64,000 nt of DNA from CADCTB01 sp035494015 (GCA_035494015.1 DATJHJ010000049.1:1-64000); one strand, 5' to 3'; positions 40,241 through 48,751 are shown, counted from the stretch's first letter. Numbers and translations are program-made. The notes: generated from the sequence alone by a model not told the origin.

Positions 40241-41770
40241 GTGCGCATCGCCGCCTTCGACCTGGGTTCGAACTCGTTCCACCTCCTGGTGGTGGACGCC
40301 CACGCCGACGGCACCTTCGAACCCCTGGTCCGGGAGAAGGACATGCTCCGCCTGGGCGACGCCGTGGGCCGGGAGGGGCGCATCCCCGACGCCCTGGCCG
40401 ACCGGGCCGTGGCCACCGTCGACCGGTTCCGCAGGCTGGCCACCGGTGCCGGGGCCGAGGAGATCCACGCCTGCGCCACCGCCGCCCTGCGGGAGGCGGA
40501 GAACGGCGGCGAGGTCGTCGACCGGTTCGAGGCCGAGGCGGGGGTCAAGGTGCGGGTCATCAACGGCCTGGAGGAGGCCCGGCTGATCTTCGCCGCGGTG
40601 CGGGCCAGCGTGGTCATCGACCCCGGCCCCGCGCTGTGCCTGGACCTCGGTGGCGGCAGCCTGGAGGTCATCGTGGGCGACCGGTCGCAGGTGCGGGGGC
40701 TGTGGAGCGTGCCCCTCGGCGTGGCCCGGCTGTCGGCCGAGCTGGTGACCGGCGACCCCCCCACCACGGACGACCTCCGCCGGGTCGAGAAGCGGGTGAC
40801 CGCGGTCCTCGCCCCCCTCGCCGACCACGTGGCCGGCCTGCACCCGCAGATGGCGGTGGGAAGCAGCGGCACGTTCGGCGACCTGGCGGCCATGATCGCG
40901 GCCCGGCGCACGGGTAGCGTCCCCCGCTCGCTGAACCAGTTCTCGTTCAGCCGGGAGGAACTGCTGCCCCTCCACGAGGAGCTGGTGGCCATGCGGGCCG
41001 CCGACCGCGTCAAGGTGCCGGGCCTCGAAGCCCGGCGGGCCGACATCATCCCCACCGGCTCGACCCTGCTCCTCACCGCCATGCAGCTCCTGGGCTTCGA
41101 CCGCATGACCTTCAGCGAGTGGGCCCTGCGGGAGGGGATCGTGATCGACGCCATCCCCCGCCACGAGGCGTCCGACTGGTCGGGCGACCCCCGGGCCATC
41201 CGGGCCTCGTCGGTCCTCCAGCTGGCCCGGCGGTGCAACTGGGACGAAGGCCACGGCCGGCAGACGGCCCGGCTGGCCCTGGACCTGTTCGACCAGGCCA
41301 CTGACCTCCACGGGCTCGGCCCCGCCGACCGGGAGCTGCTGGAACACGCCAGCCTGCTCCACGACATCGGCGAGCACGTGTCCACCGAGTCGCACCACAA
41401 GCACAGCGCCTACCTGATCCAGCACGGGAGCCTGCGGGGGTTCGCGCCCGACGAGGTCGACTTCCTCGCCGCCCTGGCCCGGGCGCACCGGGGCAGCACC
41501 CCCCGGCCGTCGCACGAGCCGTTCGGCGCCCTCGACCGGGAGGCCCGCAGCCGGGTCCTCCGCCTGGCCGCCCTGCTCCGGGTGGCCGACGGGCTTGACC
41601 GGGGCCGGGCGGGCGCGGTGGGCGGTGTCGAGCTCGTGTCCGACGGCCCCCGCTCCCGCCTCGTGGTCAAGGCCGAGGGCGACATCTCCATCGAGCTGTT
41701 CGGGGCCCGCCGCAAGCGCGAGCTGTTCGAGCGGACGTTCGACCGCCGCCTCGACGTCGTCCCCGCCTAG
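40241..41770 (+). CDS. ppx: Exopolyphosphatase / pppGpp phosphohydrolase (Ppx/GppA) with HD domain
   Basis: 509 residues from GTG 40241. Actin-like ATPase fold: DLGSNSFHLLVVD, DLGGGSLEVIVG and GSSGTFGDLA. The C-terminal part holds an HD-type hydrolase region (LLHDIGEHVSTESHHKHSAYLI near 370-390). Releases phosphate from polyphosphate ends or converts pppGpp. It stands close to ppk1, so synthesis and breakdown genes share the neighbourhood. Its TAG shares a CTAG with the stop of the convergent gene. Confidence 0.93.
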   Translation: MRIAAFDLGSNSFHLLVVDAHADGTFEPLVREKDMLRLGDAVGREGRIPDALADRAVATVDRFRRLATGAGAEEIHACATAALREAENGGEVVDRFEAEAGVKVRVINGLEEARLIFAAVRASVVIDPGPALCLDLGGGSLEVIVGDRSQVRGLWSVPLGVARLSAELVTGDPPTTDDLRRVEKRVTAVLAPLADHVAGLHPQMAVGSSGTFGDLAAMIAARRTGSVPRSLNQFSFSREELLPLHEELVAMRAADRVKVPGLEARRADIIPTGSTLLLTAMQLLGFDRMTFSEWALREGIVIDAIPRHEASDWSGDPRAIRASSVLQLARRCNWDEGHGRQTARLALDLFDQATDLHGLGPADRELLEHASLLHDIGEHVSTESHHKHSAYLIQHGSLRGFAPDEVDFLAALARAHRGSTPRPSHEPFGALDREARSRVLRLAALLRVADGLDRGRAGAVGGVELVSDGPRSRLVVKAEGDISIELFGARRKRELFERTFDRRLDVVPA

Positions 41771-42510
41771 CTGCGCCGCTCCAGGCGGACGTTGACGCCG
41801 AACCGGCTGGCGCCGGTGCCCTTGAACTGGGCCTCGACCGGGGTCATCGTCTCCGGCAGGTCGTAGACGAGCACGAGGGGCACGACGACGTCGGGGTTGA
41901 CGTTGAGCTGGTCGATGCCGCGGGCACCGTTGTCGGGGACGGCGGCACTCAGGGCGCTGTCGGCCCCGTAGACCTTGTGCTGGTCGTCGACCAGGTACTG
42001 GAACTTGCCGAGGAACGTCGCCGGCCCGCCGCTCACGTTCTTCACCGTGAAGCGGAGCTGGCACAGCTGGCCGGGGGTCGACTTGGGGGCGCAGGCGAAA
42101 TCCTGCACGACGAAGACCAGCTGGCCGTCGCGGGCCTCCTCGCCGATCATGGCCTGCCGGGTGGCAACCGTGGTCTCGCCCACCACGGCCGCGGGCTGCA
42201 GCGGGTCGGCCTGGGGCGACGAGGTCGACCCCGAGCGGGTCAGGTTCAGCCCGACCAGCACGACCACGGCCACGGCCGCCCCGGCCACCAGGCTCACCCC
42301 CGCCGGCCGCCGCCGGCGGGATCCGTCCGCCGCGCCGGCACAGGTCGGGCAGTCGAAGCCCACCGGGGTCCTGACCATGCAGGTCGGGCAGATGCCGTCG
42401 TCGCACTTGGTGCAGCGCAGTCGCGTCGGCACCCCGTCCCGGGCGCACGCCAGCTCGTCCGTGTCCAATTCCGCCTCCGCTCGTCGGGATCCAGTATGGG
42501 TCCCCGACAA
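41767..42510 (-). CDS. Zinc-ribbon membrane protein with DUF4352-type domain
   Basis: 247 residues. N-terminal Cys-rich region with cysteines 22, 33, 36, 41, 44, 54 and 57 (B-box/zinc-ribbon-like, CTKCDDGICPTC and CPTC). One transmembrane helix (about 71-90) follows, then an extracytoplasmic immunoglobulin-like domain of the DUF4352/telokin type (FTVKNVSGGPATF). TTG 42510 is the longest start and the true start is uncertain. Function unknown; zinc ribbon inside and Ig fold outside suggests a membrane-linked adaptor. Confidence 0.78.
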   Translation of the reverse strand: MSGTHTGSRRAEAELDTDELACARDGVPTRLRCTKCDDGICPTCMVRTPVGFDCPTCAGAADGSRRRRPAGVSLVAGAAVAVVVLVGLNLTRSGSTSSPQADPLQPAAVVGETTVATRQAMIGEEARDGQLVFVVQDFACAPKSTPGQLCQLRFTVKNVSGGPATFLGKFQYLVDDQHKVYGADSALSAAVPDNGARGIDQLNVNPDVVVPLVLVYDLPETMTPVEAQFKGTGASRFGVNVRLERRS

Positions 42511-42536
42511 GCGGCGGTGGTGCGAATTTCCCCCGG

Positions 42537-43892
42537 CTAGTCCGCCGGGCCGGCGGTCAGGGTGGCCTGGGCGGTGTGCTTGGCCCCGTTGGCGTCGGTC
42601 CAGCCGATGGCGACCTTGTCACCCGGGCGGGCGGTCTGGAGGGCGGCGGTCAGCGCCGAGGGCGAGTCCACCGAGCGCCCGTTGACCGAGGTGATCGTGT
42701 CGCCGGCAGCCAGGCCGATCGAGTCGGCCGCGGTGTCCGGCTCGACCCCGCTGATGAGGGCGCCGCCGGTGGCGGCCGGGGCCGGCGTGCGCCCCGACCG
42801 AGGGGTCCCGGTCCCGGCGATCTGGACGCCGAGGAACGCGGGCAGGCCGATGTGGACGTTGCCGCCGGCCTGGCCGGACTCGATCTGGTGGGCGATGGTG
42901 AGGGCGTTGTCGATCGGGATGGCGTAGCCCAGGCCGCTCGTCGTCGGCGAGCGGAAGCCGCCCCGGCCCCGGCTGACCTCGGCGGCGCTGTTCATGCCGA
43001 TGACGTCGCCGTTGCGGTTGGCCAGGGCACCGCCGGAGTCGCCGGGCTCGATCGGGGCGTTGATCTCGATGAGGTCGGTGAGCTGCTCGGCGTTGGAGCC
43101 GTCGTCGTCGCTGGCGGTGATGGTCTGGCCCAGGGCGGTGACCGTCCCGGAGCTGGCCGTCGGCGTGCCGCCGCGGCCGCCGGCGTTGCCGATGGCGACG
43201 ATGTCGTCGCCGACCGAGACGGTGGACGCGCGCGCCGTGCTGATCGTCTTGAGGCCGGACACCCCCTCGATCTGGATTACGGCCACGTCGTCGCTGGGGT
43301 CGGTGCCGACCACATGGGCGGCGTAGCTCTTGCCCGAGTCGACCACGGTCACGATGATCTTGGTCGAGCCCTGGATGACGTGGTTGTTGGTCAGGACCTC
43401 GCCGGAGGAGGTGAGGATCATGCCGGTGCCGGCGGCCTGGCCGTTCTGGAAGCCCAGCTCGGTGTTGATGTTGACCAGGCCCTTGTCGACCTTGGTGGTT
43501 ACCGCCTGCACCCAGGCCGCGGTCGAGGACGACGCGGTCGAGGGCGAGGGCGAGGTGGCCGTGGTCGGCGGCGAGTAGGGGGTGCCGAACGCCTGGCGGG
43601 GGTCGGACAGGTCGATGCCGTCGGTGCCGGCCCGCAGGTGCAGGGGCCCGGCGGACAGGAAGGCGATGAGGGCCACGACCAGCACGCTCACCAGGACACC
43701 GACGGCGTTGCGGGAGGGGCGGCGGGGCGGCGGACCGGTGGGGCCCTCGGTCCCGAACCCGAGCCCGGTCCCGCCCGCGCCTCCGTCGCCGGAGGTCGGG
43801 ATGGTCCACGGCGGGGGCGACAGGGTGGCCGTGGACGACGGCGAACGCCAGCCGGACTCGTCGCTCCAGTCGAACTCGGGGGTGTCACTCAC
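42537..43892 (-). CDS. HtrA/DegP-type membrane serine protease with PDZ domain
   Basis: 451 residues from GTG 43892, chosen because GAGGAG lies six bases upstream. A disordered acidic/Pro-rich cytoplasmic N-terminus (1-60) precedes a transmembrane helix (about 63-84) and a Thr/Ser linker. The trypsin-fold domain has H171 (LTNNHVIQG), D202 (SDDVAVIQI) and S286 (EPGDSGGAL). A PDZ domain begins about 345 (ISGVEPDTAADSIGLAAGD). The family does envelope protein quality control. It follows arsR on the same strand after about 120 bases. Confidence 0.93.
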   Translation of the reverse strand: MSDTPEFDWSDESGWRSPSSTATLSPPPWTIPTSGDGGAGGTGLGFGTEGPTGPPPRRPSRNAVGVLVSVLVVALIAFLSAGPLHLRAGTDGIDLSDPRQAFGTPYSPPTTATSPSPSTASSSTAAWVQAVTTKVDKGLVNINTELGFQNGQAAGTGMILTSSGEVLTNNHVIQGSTKIIVTVVDSGKSYAAHVVGTDPSDDVAVIQIEGVSGLKTISTARASTVSVGDDIVAIGNAGGRGGTPTASSGTVTALGQTITASDDDGSNAEQLTDLIEINAPIEPGDSGGALANRNGDVIGMNSAAEVSRGRGGFRSPTTSGLGYAIPIDNALTIAHQIESGQAGGNVHIGLPAFLGVQIAGTGTPRSGRTPAPAATGGALISGVEPDTAADSIGLAAGDTITSVNGRSVDSPSALTAALQTARPGDKVAIGWTDANGAKHTAQATLTAGPAD

Positions 43893-44014
43893 GGTGTGCT
43901 CCTCACGGCCCGGACGGTCACGGGGCTCCTCGACCGTCGCCACTTATAGGAAGCACCCCGATCCTGTGAAATTCCCGTGAGCCCGCTGTGGCGTGACCAC
44001 GAAGGGGAGCACGC

Positions 44015-44386
44015 CTACTCGGGCCCGCCCAGGGCGACCCGCAAGGCGGCCAATCGGGCCCGCTCCACCCGGTACCAGACCCAGGTGCCCCGCCGCTCCC
44101 GGTCCACCAGCCCGGACTCGTAGAGGACCTTCAGGTGGTGGCTGACGGTGGGTTGCGACTTGCCCAGCGGCTCGACCAGGTCGCAGGCGCACACCTCGCC
44201 CGTGGGCTGGGCGGCGATCAGGCTCAGCAGGCGGAGGCGGGCGGGATCGGCCAGGGCGGCAAAGGCGGCGGCCAGCTCGGTCGCGGCATCGGGGTCGAGG
44301 GGGGCGTCGAGGAGGGACGGGCAGCAGACGGAGCCGTCCCCGTCAAGCCCGACCCGAAAAGATATTGACAGTCGTCGATTCGTCAT
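44015..44386 (-). CDS. arsR: ArsR-family arsenic repressor with N-terminal Cys pair
   Basis: 123 residues from ATG 44386. Winged helix ALADPARLRLLSLIAAQP ... KSQPTVSHHLKVLYESGLVDRERRG. Cys21-Cys22 (VCCPS) and C66/C68 (VCACDLVEPL) resemble the As(III) site of Corynebacterium glutamicum ArsR, where an N-terminal Cys pair of one subunit joins a Cys of the other. The start is three bases from the dyad operator at 44390-44409, so it is likely leaderless and autorepressed. Divergent from arsI. Confidence 0.9.
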   Translation of the reverse strand: MTNRRLSISFRVGLDGDGSVCCPSLLDAPLDPDAATELAAAFAALADPARLRLLSLIAAQPTGEVCACDLVEPLGKSQPTVSHHLKVLYESGLVDRERRGTWVWYRVERARLAALRVALGGPE

Positions 44387-44389
44387 GGC

Positions 44390-44409
44390 ATATTGACCAC
44401 ACTCAATAT
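44390..44409. promoter_or_regulatory. ArsR operator candidate
   Basis: ATATTGA-CCACAC-TCAATAT: a perfect 7-bp inverted repeat with a 6-base spacer in the 40-base arsR/arsI gap. A third half-site, ATATTGA at 44362-44368, lies inside the arsR 5' end. ArsR sites are commonly AT-rich dyads of this kind. Confidence 0.65.
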
Positions 44410-44426
44410 CCCATAAAGGAGAACTG

Positions 44427-44846
44427 ATGTCCAGGGTGCAGCTGGCGCTGAACGTGTCCGACCTTGATGCCGCCGTCGACTTCTACTCCAAGCTCTTCGC
44501 CACCGAGCCGGCCAAGCGGCGGCCGGGTTACGCCAACTTCGCGGTGGCCGACCCGCCCCTCAAGCTGGTCCTGATCGAGGGCGACGGGCCGGGCGCCACG
44601 CTGAACCACCTGGGCGTCGAGGTCGGCAGTGCCGCCGAGGTGGTCACCGCCCGGCAGCGGCTGAGCGGCGAGGGCCTGCCCACGAGCTCCGAAGAGGGTG
44701 TGGACTGCTGCTACGCCACCCAGGACAAGGTCTGGGTCGACGACCCGGACGGCGCGCCCTGGGAGGTCTACACGGTGCTGGCCGACGCCGACGTCATGGG
44801 CTGCGGCGACGGGGCGACGACCGCCACCGGCTCGCATTGCTGCTGA
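44427..44846 (+). CDS. arsI: ArsI C-As lyase (CadI-like glyoxalase-fold dioxygenase)
   Basis: 139 residues after AAAGGAG and ATG 44427. Vicinal Cys94-Cys95 (DCCYATQDKVW) are the ArsI signature. Metal ligands Q5, H61 and E113 match the Gln-His-Glu of Thermomonospora ArsI in type. Extra cysteines at 126 and 138-139 form a C-terminal tail. ArsI cleaves methyl or phenyl from trivalent organoarsenicals. The close mycobacterial homologue is called CadI. Context (ArsR, ArsC, aquaporin) supports arsenic. Confidence 0.92.
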   Translation: MSRVQLALNVSDLDAAVDFYSKLFATEPAKRRPGYANFAVADPPLKLVLIEGDGPGATLNHLGVEVGSAAEVVTARQRLSGEGLPTSSEEGVDCCYATQDKVWVDDPDGAPWEVYTVLADADVMGCGDGATTATGSHCC

Positions 44847-45532
44847 GGCCCCGCCTGCTGGCCGAGGCCCTGGGAACGGGCCTGCTGGTCGTGGCCGTCA
44901 TCGGCTCGGGGATCGCCGCCGAGCGGCTGGCCCCGGGCCAGGCCGGGCTCGACCTGCTCATCAACGCGGCCAGCACCGCCGCCGTCCTGGTCGCCCTCCT
45001 GCTGGCCTTCGGCCCGGTGTCGGGCGGCCACCTGAACCCGGTGGTCTCCCTGGCCGCCTGGGCGTCGGGCACGCTGTCCCCCCGGGAGGCCGGCGGCTAC
45101 GTCGGTGCCCAGGTGATCGGCGGGGCGGGCGGGGCGGTGGTGGCCAACCTCATGTTCTCCCTGCCGGCCGTCCGACTGGCGACCACCGCCCGCAGTTCGG
45201 CCGGGCTGTGGCTGGCCGAGGTGGTGGCCACGTTCGGCCTGGTGCTGGTCGTGCTCAGCCTGGTGCGGGGCGGCCGATCGTCCGCCGTCCCCTATGCGGT
45301 GGCGGCCTACATCGGCGGGGCCTACTTCTTCACCGCCTCGACCAGCTTCGCCAACCCGGCGGTGACCGTCGCCCGGACCCTGTCCGACACCTTCGCCGGC
45401 ATCGCCCCCTCTTCTGTCCCCGCGTTCGTGCTGGCCCAGCTGGCCGGCGCGGCACTGGCCTTCGTCACCGCCCGGGCCCTCCACCCGGATCCGTCCGAGC
45501 TGATCGGAGCCGACCATGCCCGAGGTGCCTGA
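44837..45532 (+). CDS. Aquaporin/MIP channel of the ars cluster (AqpS-like)
   Basis: 231 residues, about six helices. The first pore half-helix motif is HLNPVV (NPV variant) and the second is FANPAV (NPA). Starts at TTG 44837, overlapping the arsI end by 10 bases; no ATG is near. MIP channels in ars operons conduct As(III) out down its gradient after ArsC reduction. No ArsB or Acr3 pump is present in this cluster, so this channel may be the exit route. Also possible: general metalloid or small-solute uptake. Confidence 0.88.
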   Translation: MLLRPRLLAEALGTGLLVVAVIGSGIAAERLAPGQAGLDLLINAASTAAVLVALLLAFGPVSGGHLNPVVSLAAWASGTLSPREAGGYVGAQVIGGAGGAVVANLMFSLPAVRLATTARSSAGLWLAEVVATFGLVLVVLSLVRGGRSSAVPYAVAAYIGGAYFFTASTSFANPAVTVARTLSDTFAGIAPSSVPAFVLAQLAGAALAFVTARALHPDPSELIGADHARGA

Positions 45533-45920
45533 AGTCCTGTTCGTGTGCGTCCACAATGCGGGCCGGTCGCAGATGGCCGCCGCCCTCCTCGACCACTACG
45601 GCGCCGGGCGGGTGCGAGTGCGCTCGGCCGGGAGCGCGCCGGCGTCGGAGATCAATCCCGCGGTCAGGGAAGCGATGGCCGAGGTGGGCCTGGATCTGGC
45701 CGGCGCGTCGCCGAAGCGGCTGACCGAGGACGGCGTGCGGGCCGCCGACGTGGTCGTCACCCTGGGCTGCGGGGACGCCTGCCCCGTCTTTCCCGGGAAG
45801 CGCTACCTGGACTGGCAGCTCGCCGATCCGGCGGGCCAGGGGGTGGATGCCGTGCGGCCCATCCGCGACGAGATCGACCGGCGGGTGCGAGCCCTGCTGG
45901 AAGAGCTGACCGGGCCGTAG
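45516..45920 (+). CDS. arsC: Arsenate reductase ArsC, low-molecular-weight phosphatase type
   Basis: 134 residues, ATG 45516 overlapping the channel gene by 17 bases. P-loop CVHNAGRSQ (C11, R17) with the arsenate-binding CX5R. C85 and C89 (TLGCGDACP) could give the thioredoxin-coupled redox triad, though the spacing is shorter than Staphylococcus (82/89). In actinobacteria mycothiol/mycoredoxin coupling is also known. DWQLADPAGQ is typical of this family. Confidence 0.92.
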   Translation: MPEVPEVLFVCVHNAGRSQMAAALLDHYGAGRVRVRSAGSAPASEINPAVREAMAEVGLDLAGASPKRLTEDGVRAADVVVTLGCGDACPVFPGKRYLDWQLADPAGQGVDAVRPIRDEIDRRVRALLEELTGP

Positions 45921-45932
45921 GCTGGGTTGCCT

Positions 45933-46262
45933 ATGGAGACTCGCGTCGGCGACGTACTGCCGGTCCTCCGAGCCCTGGCCGACCCGAACCGGCTGCGGAT
46001 CTTCCTGGCCCTGCGGGACAAGGAGCGCTGCGTCCGGGATCTGGTCGAGGCCGAGGATCTGCCCCAGCCCCTGGTCAGCCACCACCTGCGGGTCCTCTCC
46101 GAGGCCGGGCTGGTCGAGTCCCGCCGGTCGGACGGGTTCTCGCTGTACGCGGTGAGCCCAGGCGGGATGGGCGCGGCCCGGGCCCTGGCCATGGACCTTC
46201 TCGACCCCGACGCCGTCGGCCCCCTGGCTCGGCCGGGCGGCAACGAGGCGTGCTGCCGCTGA
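45933..46262 (+). CDS. arsR: Second ArsR-family regulator
   Basis: 109 residues from ATG 45933. Winged helix LRALADPNRLRIFLALRD ... LPQPLVSHHLRVLSEAGLVESRR. Cysteines are placed differently from the first ArsR: Cys33 in helix region and a C-terminal CC (NEACCR), closer to the Acidithiobacillus type. It closes the ars operon after arsC. Having two different sensor layouts may give graded or ligand-specific control. Confidence 0.87.
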   Translation: METRVGDVLPVLRALADPNRLRIFLALRDKERCVRDLVEAEDLPQPLVSHHLRVLSEAGLVESRRSDGFSLYAVSPGGMGAARALAMDLLDPDAVGPLARPGGNEACCR

Positions 46263-46278
46263 CCTGACCCGGGCCGCG

Positions 46279-46980
46279 CTAGCCGGCGGGGACCGGGCGC
46301 TCCTCGCCCTGGGGGTCCTGGCGGCCGAGGTCGACCACTTGGGCGCACAGCCGCCCGAGCTGCGCCCGGTCGTGGGACACGACCAGGACGGTGCGGCCCT
46401 GCAGGCTGGTGACCGCGTCCTCGACGGTGCGGGTCGCGTCCGGGTCCAGGGCGCTGGTGGGCTCGTCGAGGAGCAGGAGCTCGGGGTCGAGGGCCAGGGC
46501 CCGCGCCAGGCACAGCCGCTGGCGCTGGCCCACGCTGAGCTGCTCGGCCGGGGCGTCGAGCCGGTCGGCCACTTCGTCCCAGAGACCGGCCTCGGCCAGC
46601 GCGGCCTCGGCCCGGGCCCGCAGCTCCTGGTGGGTGGCCCGCACCACGTGACGGAGCCCGAAGACCGCGTTGGCCAGGATCGACGCCGGGAACACGACCG
46701 GTGTCTGGCCGACGAGGACGGCGCGGGCCCGCAGGGCGGGGAGGTCGACGGCGGGCGAGCACACGTCGCACCCGAGAACCTCGACCGTCCCGCCGACGGT
46801 CAGCCCGGCAGGGAGAAGCCCGACAAGAGCCCGCAGGGTGGTCGACTTGCCCGAGCCCGACGGTCCCTGGAGGCCCAGGGTCGTCCCTCGGGCCAGCTCG
46901 AACGACAGCGGCCCGACCAGGGTACGAGCGCCCTGGCGCACGACCAGCCCGTCGAGGCGCACGGCCGCGGCCCCGGTCAC
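46279..46980 (-). CDS. Divergent PstB-like ATPase
   Basis: 233 residues from GTG 46980, which overlaps the permease stop (GTGA). Walker A GPSGSGKST, Walker B LLLLDEPTSALDPD and switch His VVSHDRAQL. The signature is LSVGQRQRL (Gly to Val), and the PstB-specific FQRPNPFP is replaced by VGQTPVVFPASI. Shorter than PstB at 28997. Position after PstS and the fused permease makes it the dedicated ATPase of this locus. Confidence 0.85.
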   Translation of the reverse strand: MTGAAAVRLDGLVVRQGARTLVGPLSFELARGTTLGLQGPSGSGKSTTLRALVGLLPAGLTVGGTVEVLGCDVCSPAVDLPALRARAVLVGQTPVVFPASILANAVFGLRHVVRATHQELRARAEAALAEAGLWDEVADRLDAPAEQLSVGQRQRLCLARALALDPELLLLDEPTSALDPDATRTVEDAVTSLQGRTVLVVSHDRAQLGRLCAQVVDLGRQDPQGEERPVPAG

Positions 46981-48701
46981 GACGCCGTCCGTTGCATCCA
47001 GCGGCGGGCGGGGACGGCGCCGGCCACCAGCAGGCCGGCCAGCACGACGAGGGCCAGCGCCGCCCCCCACGCGGCCCGGAGGGCGGCGGGATCGGCGGCG
47101 TCCTGGGCCAGGACGAAGATGTGGGTCGGCAGCGACGACACCGGGGACTGGCGGATCCCGGCGGGCAGGACGGGCGCCCCGTTGAACACGGTGGCGGCGA
47201 AGAGCAGCGGCGCGGTCTCCCCCGCGGCCCGGGCCAGGCCGAGGAGCAGGCCGGTCACCAGCCCGGGCACGGCCTGGGGCACGAGCACGGACCGCACCAG
47301 CTGGTCCCGGCGCAGCCCGAGGGCCAGGGCGGCCTCCCGCCTGCCGGCGGGCAGGGCGGCCAGGGCGCTGGCGACGGCGATGACCACGGGCGGCACGGCG
47401 ACCACGGCCAGCACGACGGCCCCGGCCAGCCAGCTCTTGCCCCAGCCCAGGCGGACCGAGAACAGCCAGTAGCCCCACAGGCCCAGGAGGATCGACGGGA
47501 CGCCGCCGAGGGTGAGGGTCAGCGTCCGCAGCCACCGGCCGGCGGCCGGGCGGGCGTACTCGGACAGGACCAGCCCCAGCCCCAGGCCGACCGGCGCCGC
47601 CAGCAGCCCGGCCACGCCGACCAGCAGCGCGGTCCCGGCGACCTGGCCGCGGATGCCCCCGCCGCTGGCCCCTCGGGACAGCGTCCACCAGAAGGCGGGG
47701 TGGAGGGCCTCGGCCCCTTTCGTGACCACCACCAGCCCGACGGCGGCCACCGCCACCAGGGGCAGGGCCAGCACCCCGCTCAGGGCCACCCGCACGGCGC
47801 GGTCCCGGCCCCGCCGGTGCCGGGAGGCGCCGCCAAGCCGGGTGACGGCCCGGCCACCAGGGCCGGCCGCGGCCCGGCGCTGGCCGACCAGCGTGAGCCC
47901 GGCGACGGCGACGAGCAGGATCAGGCCGAGCCCGCACAGGGCGGCCCAATGCTCCCCCGAGGTCCCGGCCAGGATGCTCTCCGGCCCGTTCAGCTTGGTG
48001 GTCAGCGTCTGGCCGGGGTGGACGAGGAGGTCGAAGGCCCCGCTCACCGACCGGGGGAGGCGCCCGTCGGCCCGGCCGACGACCAGGAAGACGGCCACCG
48101 TCTCCCCCAGGGCCCGGGCCAGGCCGAGCAGCAGGGCGGCGCGCATGCCCCGGCGGGCCTGGGGCAGGACGGCCGAGCCGATCACCTCGGCCGGCGTGAG
48201 CCCGCAGGCGGCCGCCGCTTCCCGCACCGAGCCGGGGACGGCGGCCAGGGCGTCGACAGAGACGGCGATGACGGTGGGGACGACCATGACGGCCAGGACC
48301 AGGCCGGCGGCCAGGAGGCTGTCGCCGCCCGGCACGTGGGCCACCCGGGCCACGAAGGGCCGCACGTAGGCGATCCCCACCAGGCCGAACACGATCGAGG
48401 GGACCACGGCGAGCAGCTCCGTACCCGAGCGCAGCAGGCGCCGCCACCGGCGGGGCGCCACCTCCGAGATGGCGACCGCGGCCGCCCAGCCGACGGGCGC
48501 GGCCAGGAGCAGGGCGATGGTGGCCACCGCGGCCGTGCCCCAGACCATGGCCAGGGCGCCGTACTGGCCCCGGGGCGCGTCCCACACCGCCGAGGTGAGG
48601 AGCCGCCCGGGGTGCAGCGGGCCCGAGGCCGCCCCACCGACCAGGAAGGCGACGACCAGGGCCAGCGCCAGCCCGGCCGCCCCGGCGGCCGAGAACAGCA
48701 T
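46977..48701 (-). CDS. Fused phosphate permease PstC-PstA
   Basis: 574 residues in one continuous frame. The first half (about 1-285) is PstC-like with EAA loop PGSVREAAAACGL ... LGLARALGETVAVFLVVG. The second half (from about 310) is PstA-like with LPAGRREAALALGL ... LGLARAAGETAPLLFAAT. Six helices each. No stop or frameshift separates them; a basic linker (ASRHRRGRDR) does. ATG 48701 is the first ATG; a CTG overlapping the pstS stop is an alternative. Normally pstC and pstA are separate genes. Confidence 0.85.
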   Translation of the reverse strand: MLFSAAGAAGLALALVVAFLVGGAASGPLHPGRLLTSAVWDAPRGQYGALAMVWGTAAVATIALLLAAPVGWAAAVAISEVAPRRWRRLLRSGTELLAVVPSIVFGLVGIAYVRPFVARVAHVPGGDSLLAAGLVLAVMVVPTVIAVSVDALAAVPGSVREAAAACGLTPAEVIGSAVLPQARRGMRAALLLGLARALGETVAVFLVVGRADGRLPRSVSGAFDLLVHPGQTLTTKLNGPESILAGTSGEHWAALCGLGLILLVAVAGLTLVGQRRAAAGPGGRAVTRLGGASRHRRGRDRAVRVALSGVLALPLVAVAAVGLVVVTKGAEALHPAFWWTLSRGASGGGIRGQVAGTALLVGVAGLLAAPVGLGLGLVLSEYARPAAGRWLRTLTLTLGGVPSILLGLWGYWLFSVRLGWGKSWLAGAVVLAVVAVPPVVIAVASALAALPAGRREAALALGLRRDQLVRSVLVPQAVPGLVTGLLLGLARAAGETAPLLFAATVFNGAPVLPAGIRQSPVSSLPTHIFVLAQDAADPAALRAAWGAALALVVLAGLLVAGAVPARRWMQRTAS

Positions 48702-48751
48702 CGCGGGCAGTAACGGGGGCCGGCCCCGCGCCCGGCGGACGAGCGACGCGC

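Noticed and set aside
40255..40275. tRNA-like GGTTCGAACTC
   Set aside because: It lies inside the Ppx coding region (codes for DLGSNS) with no cloverleaf around it.
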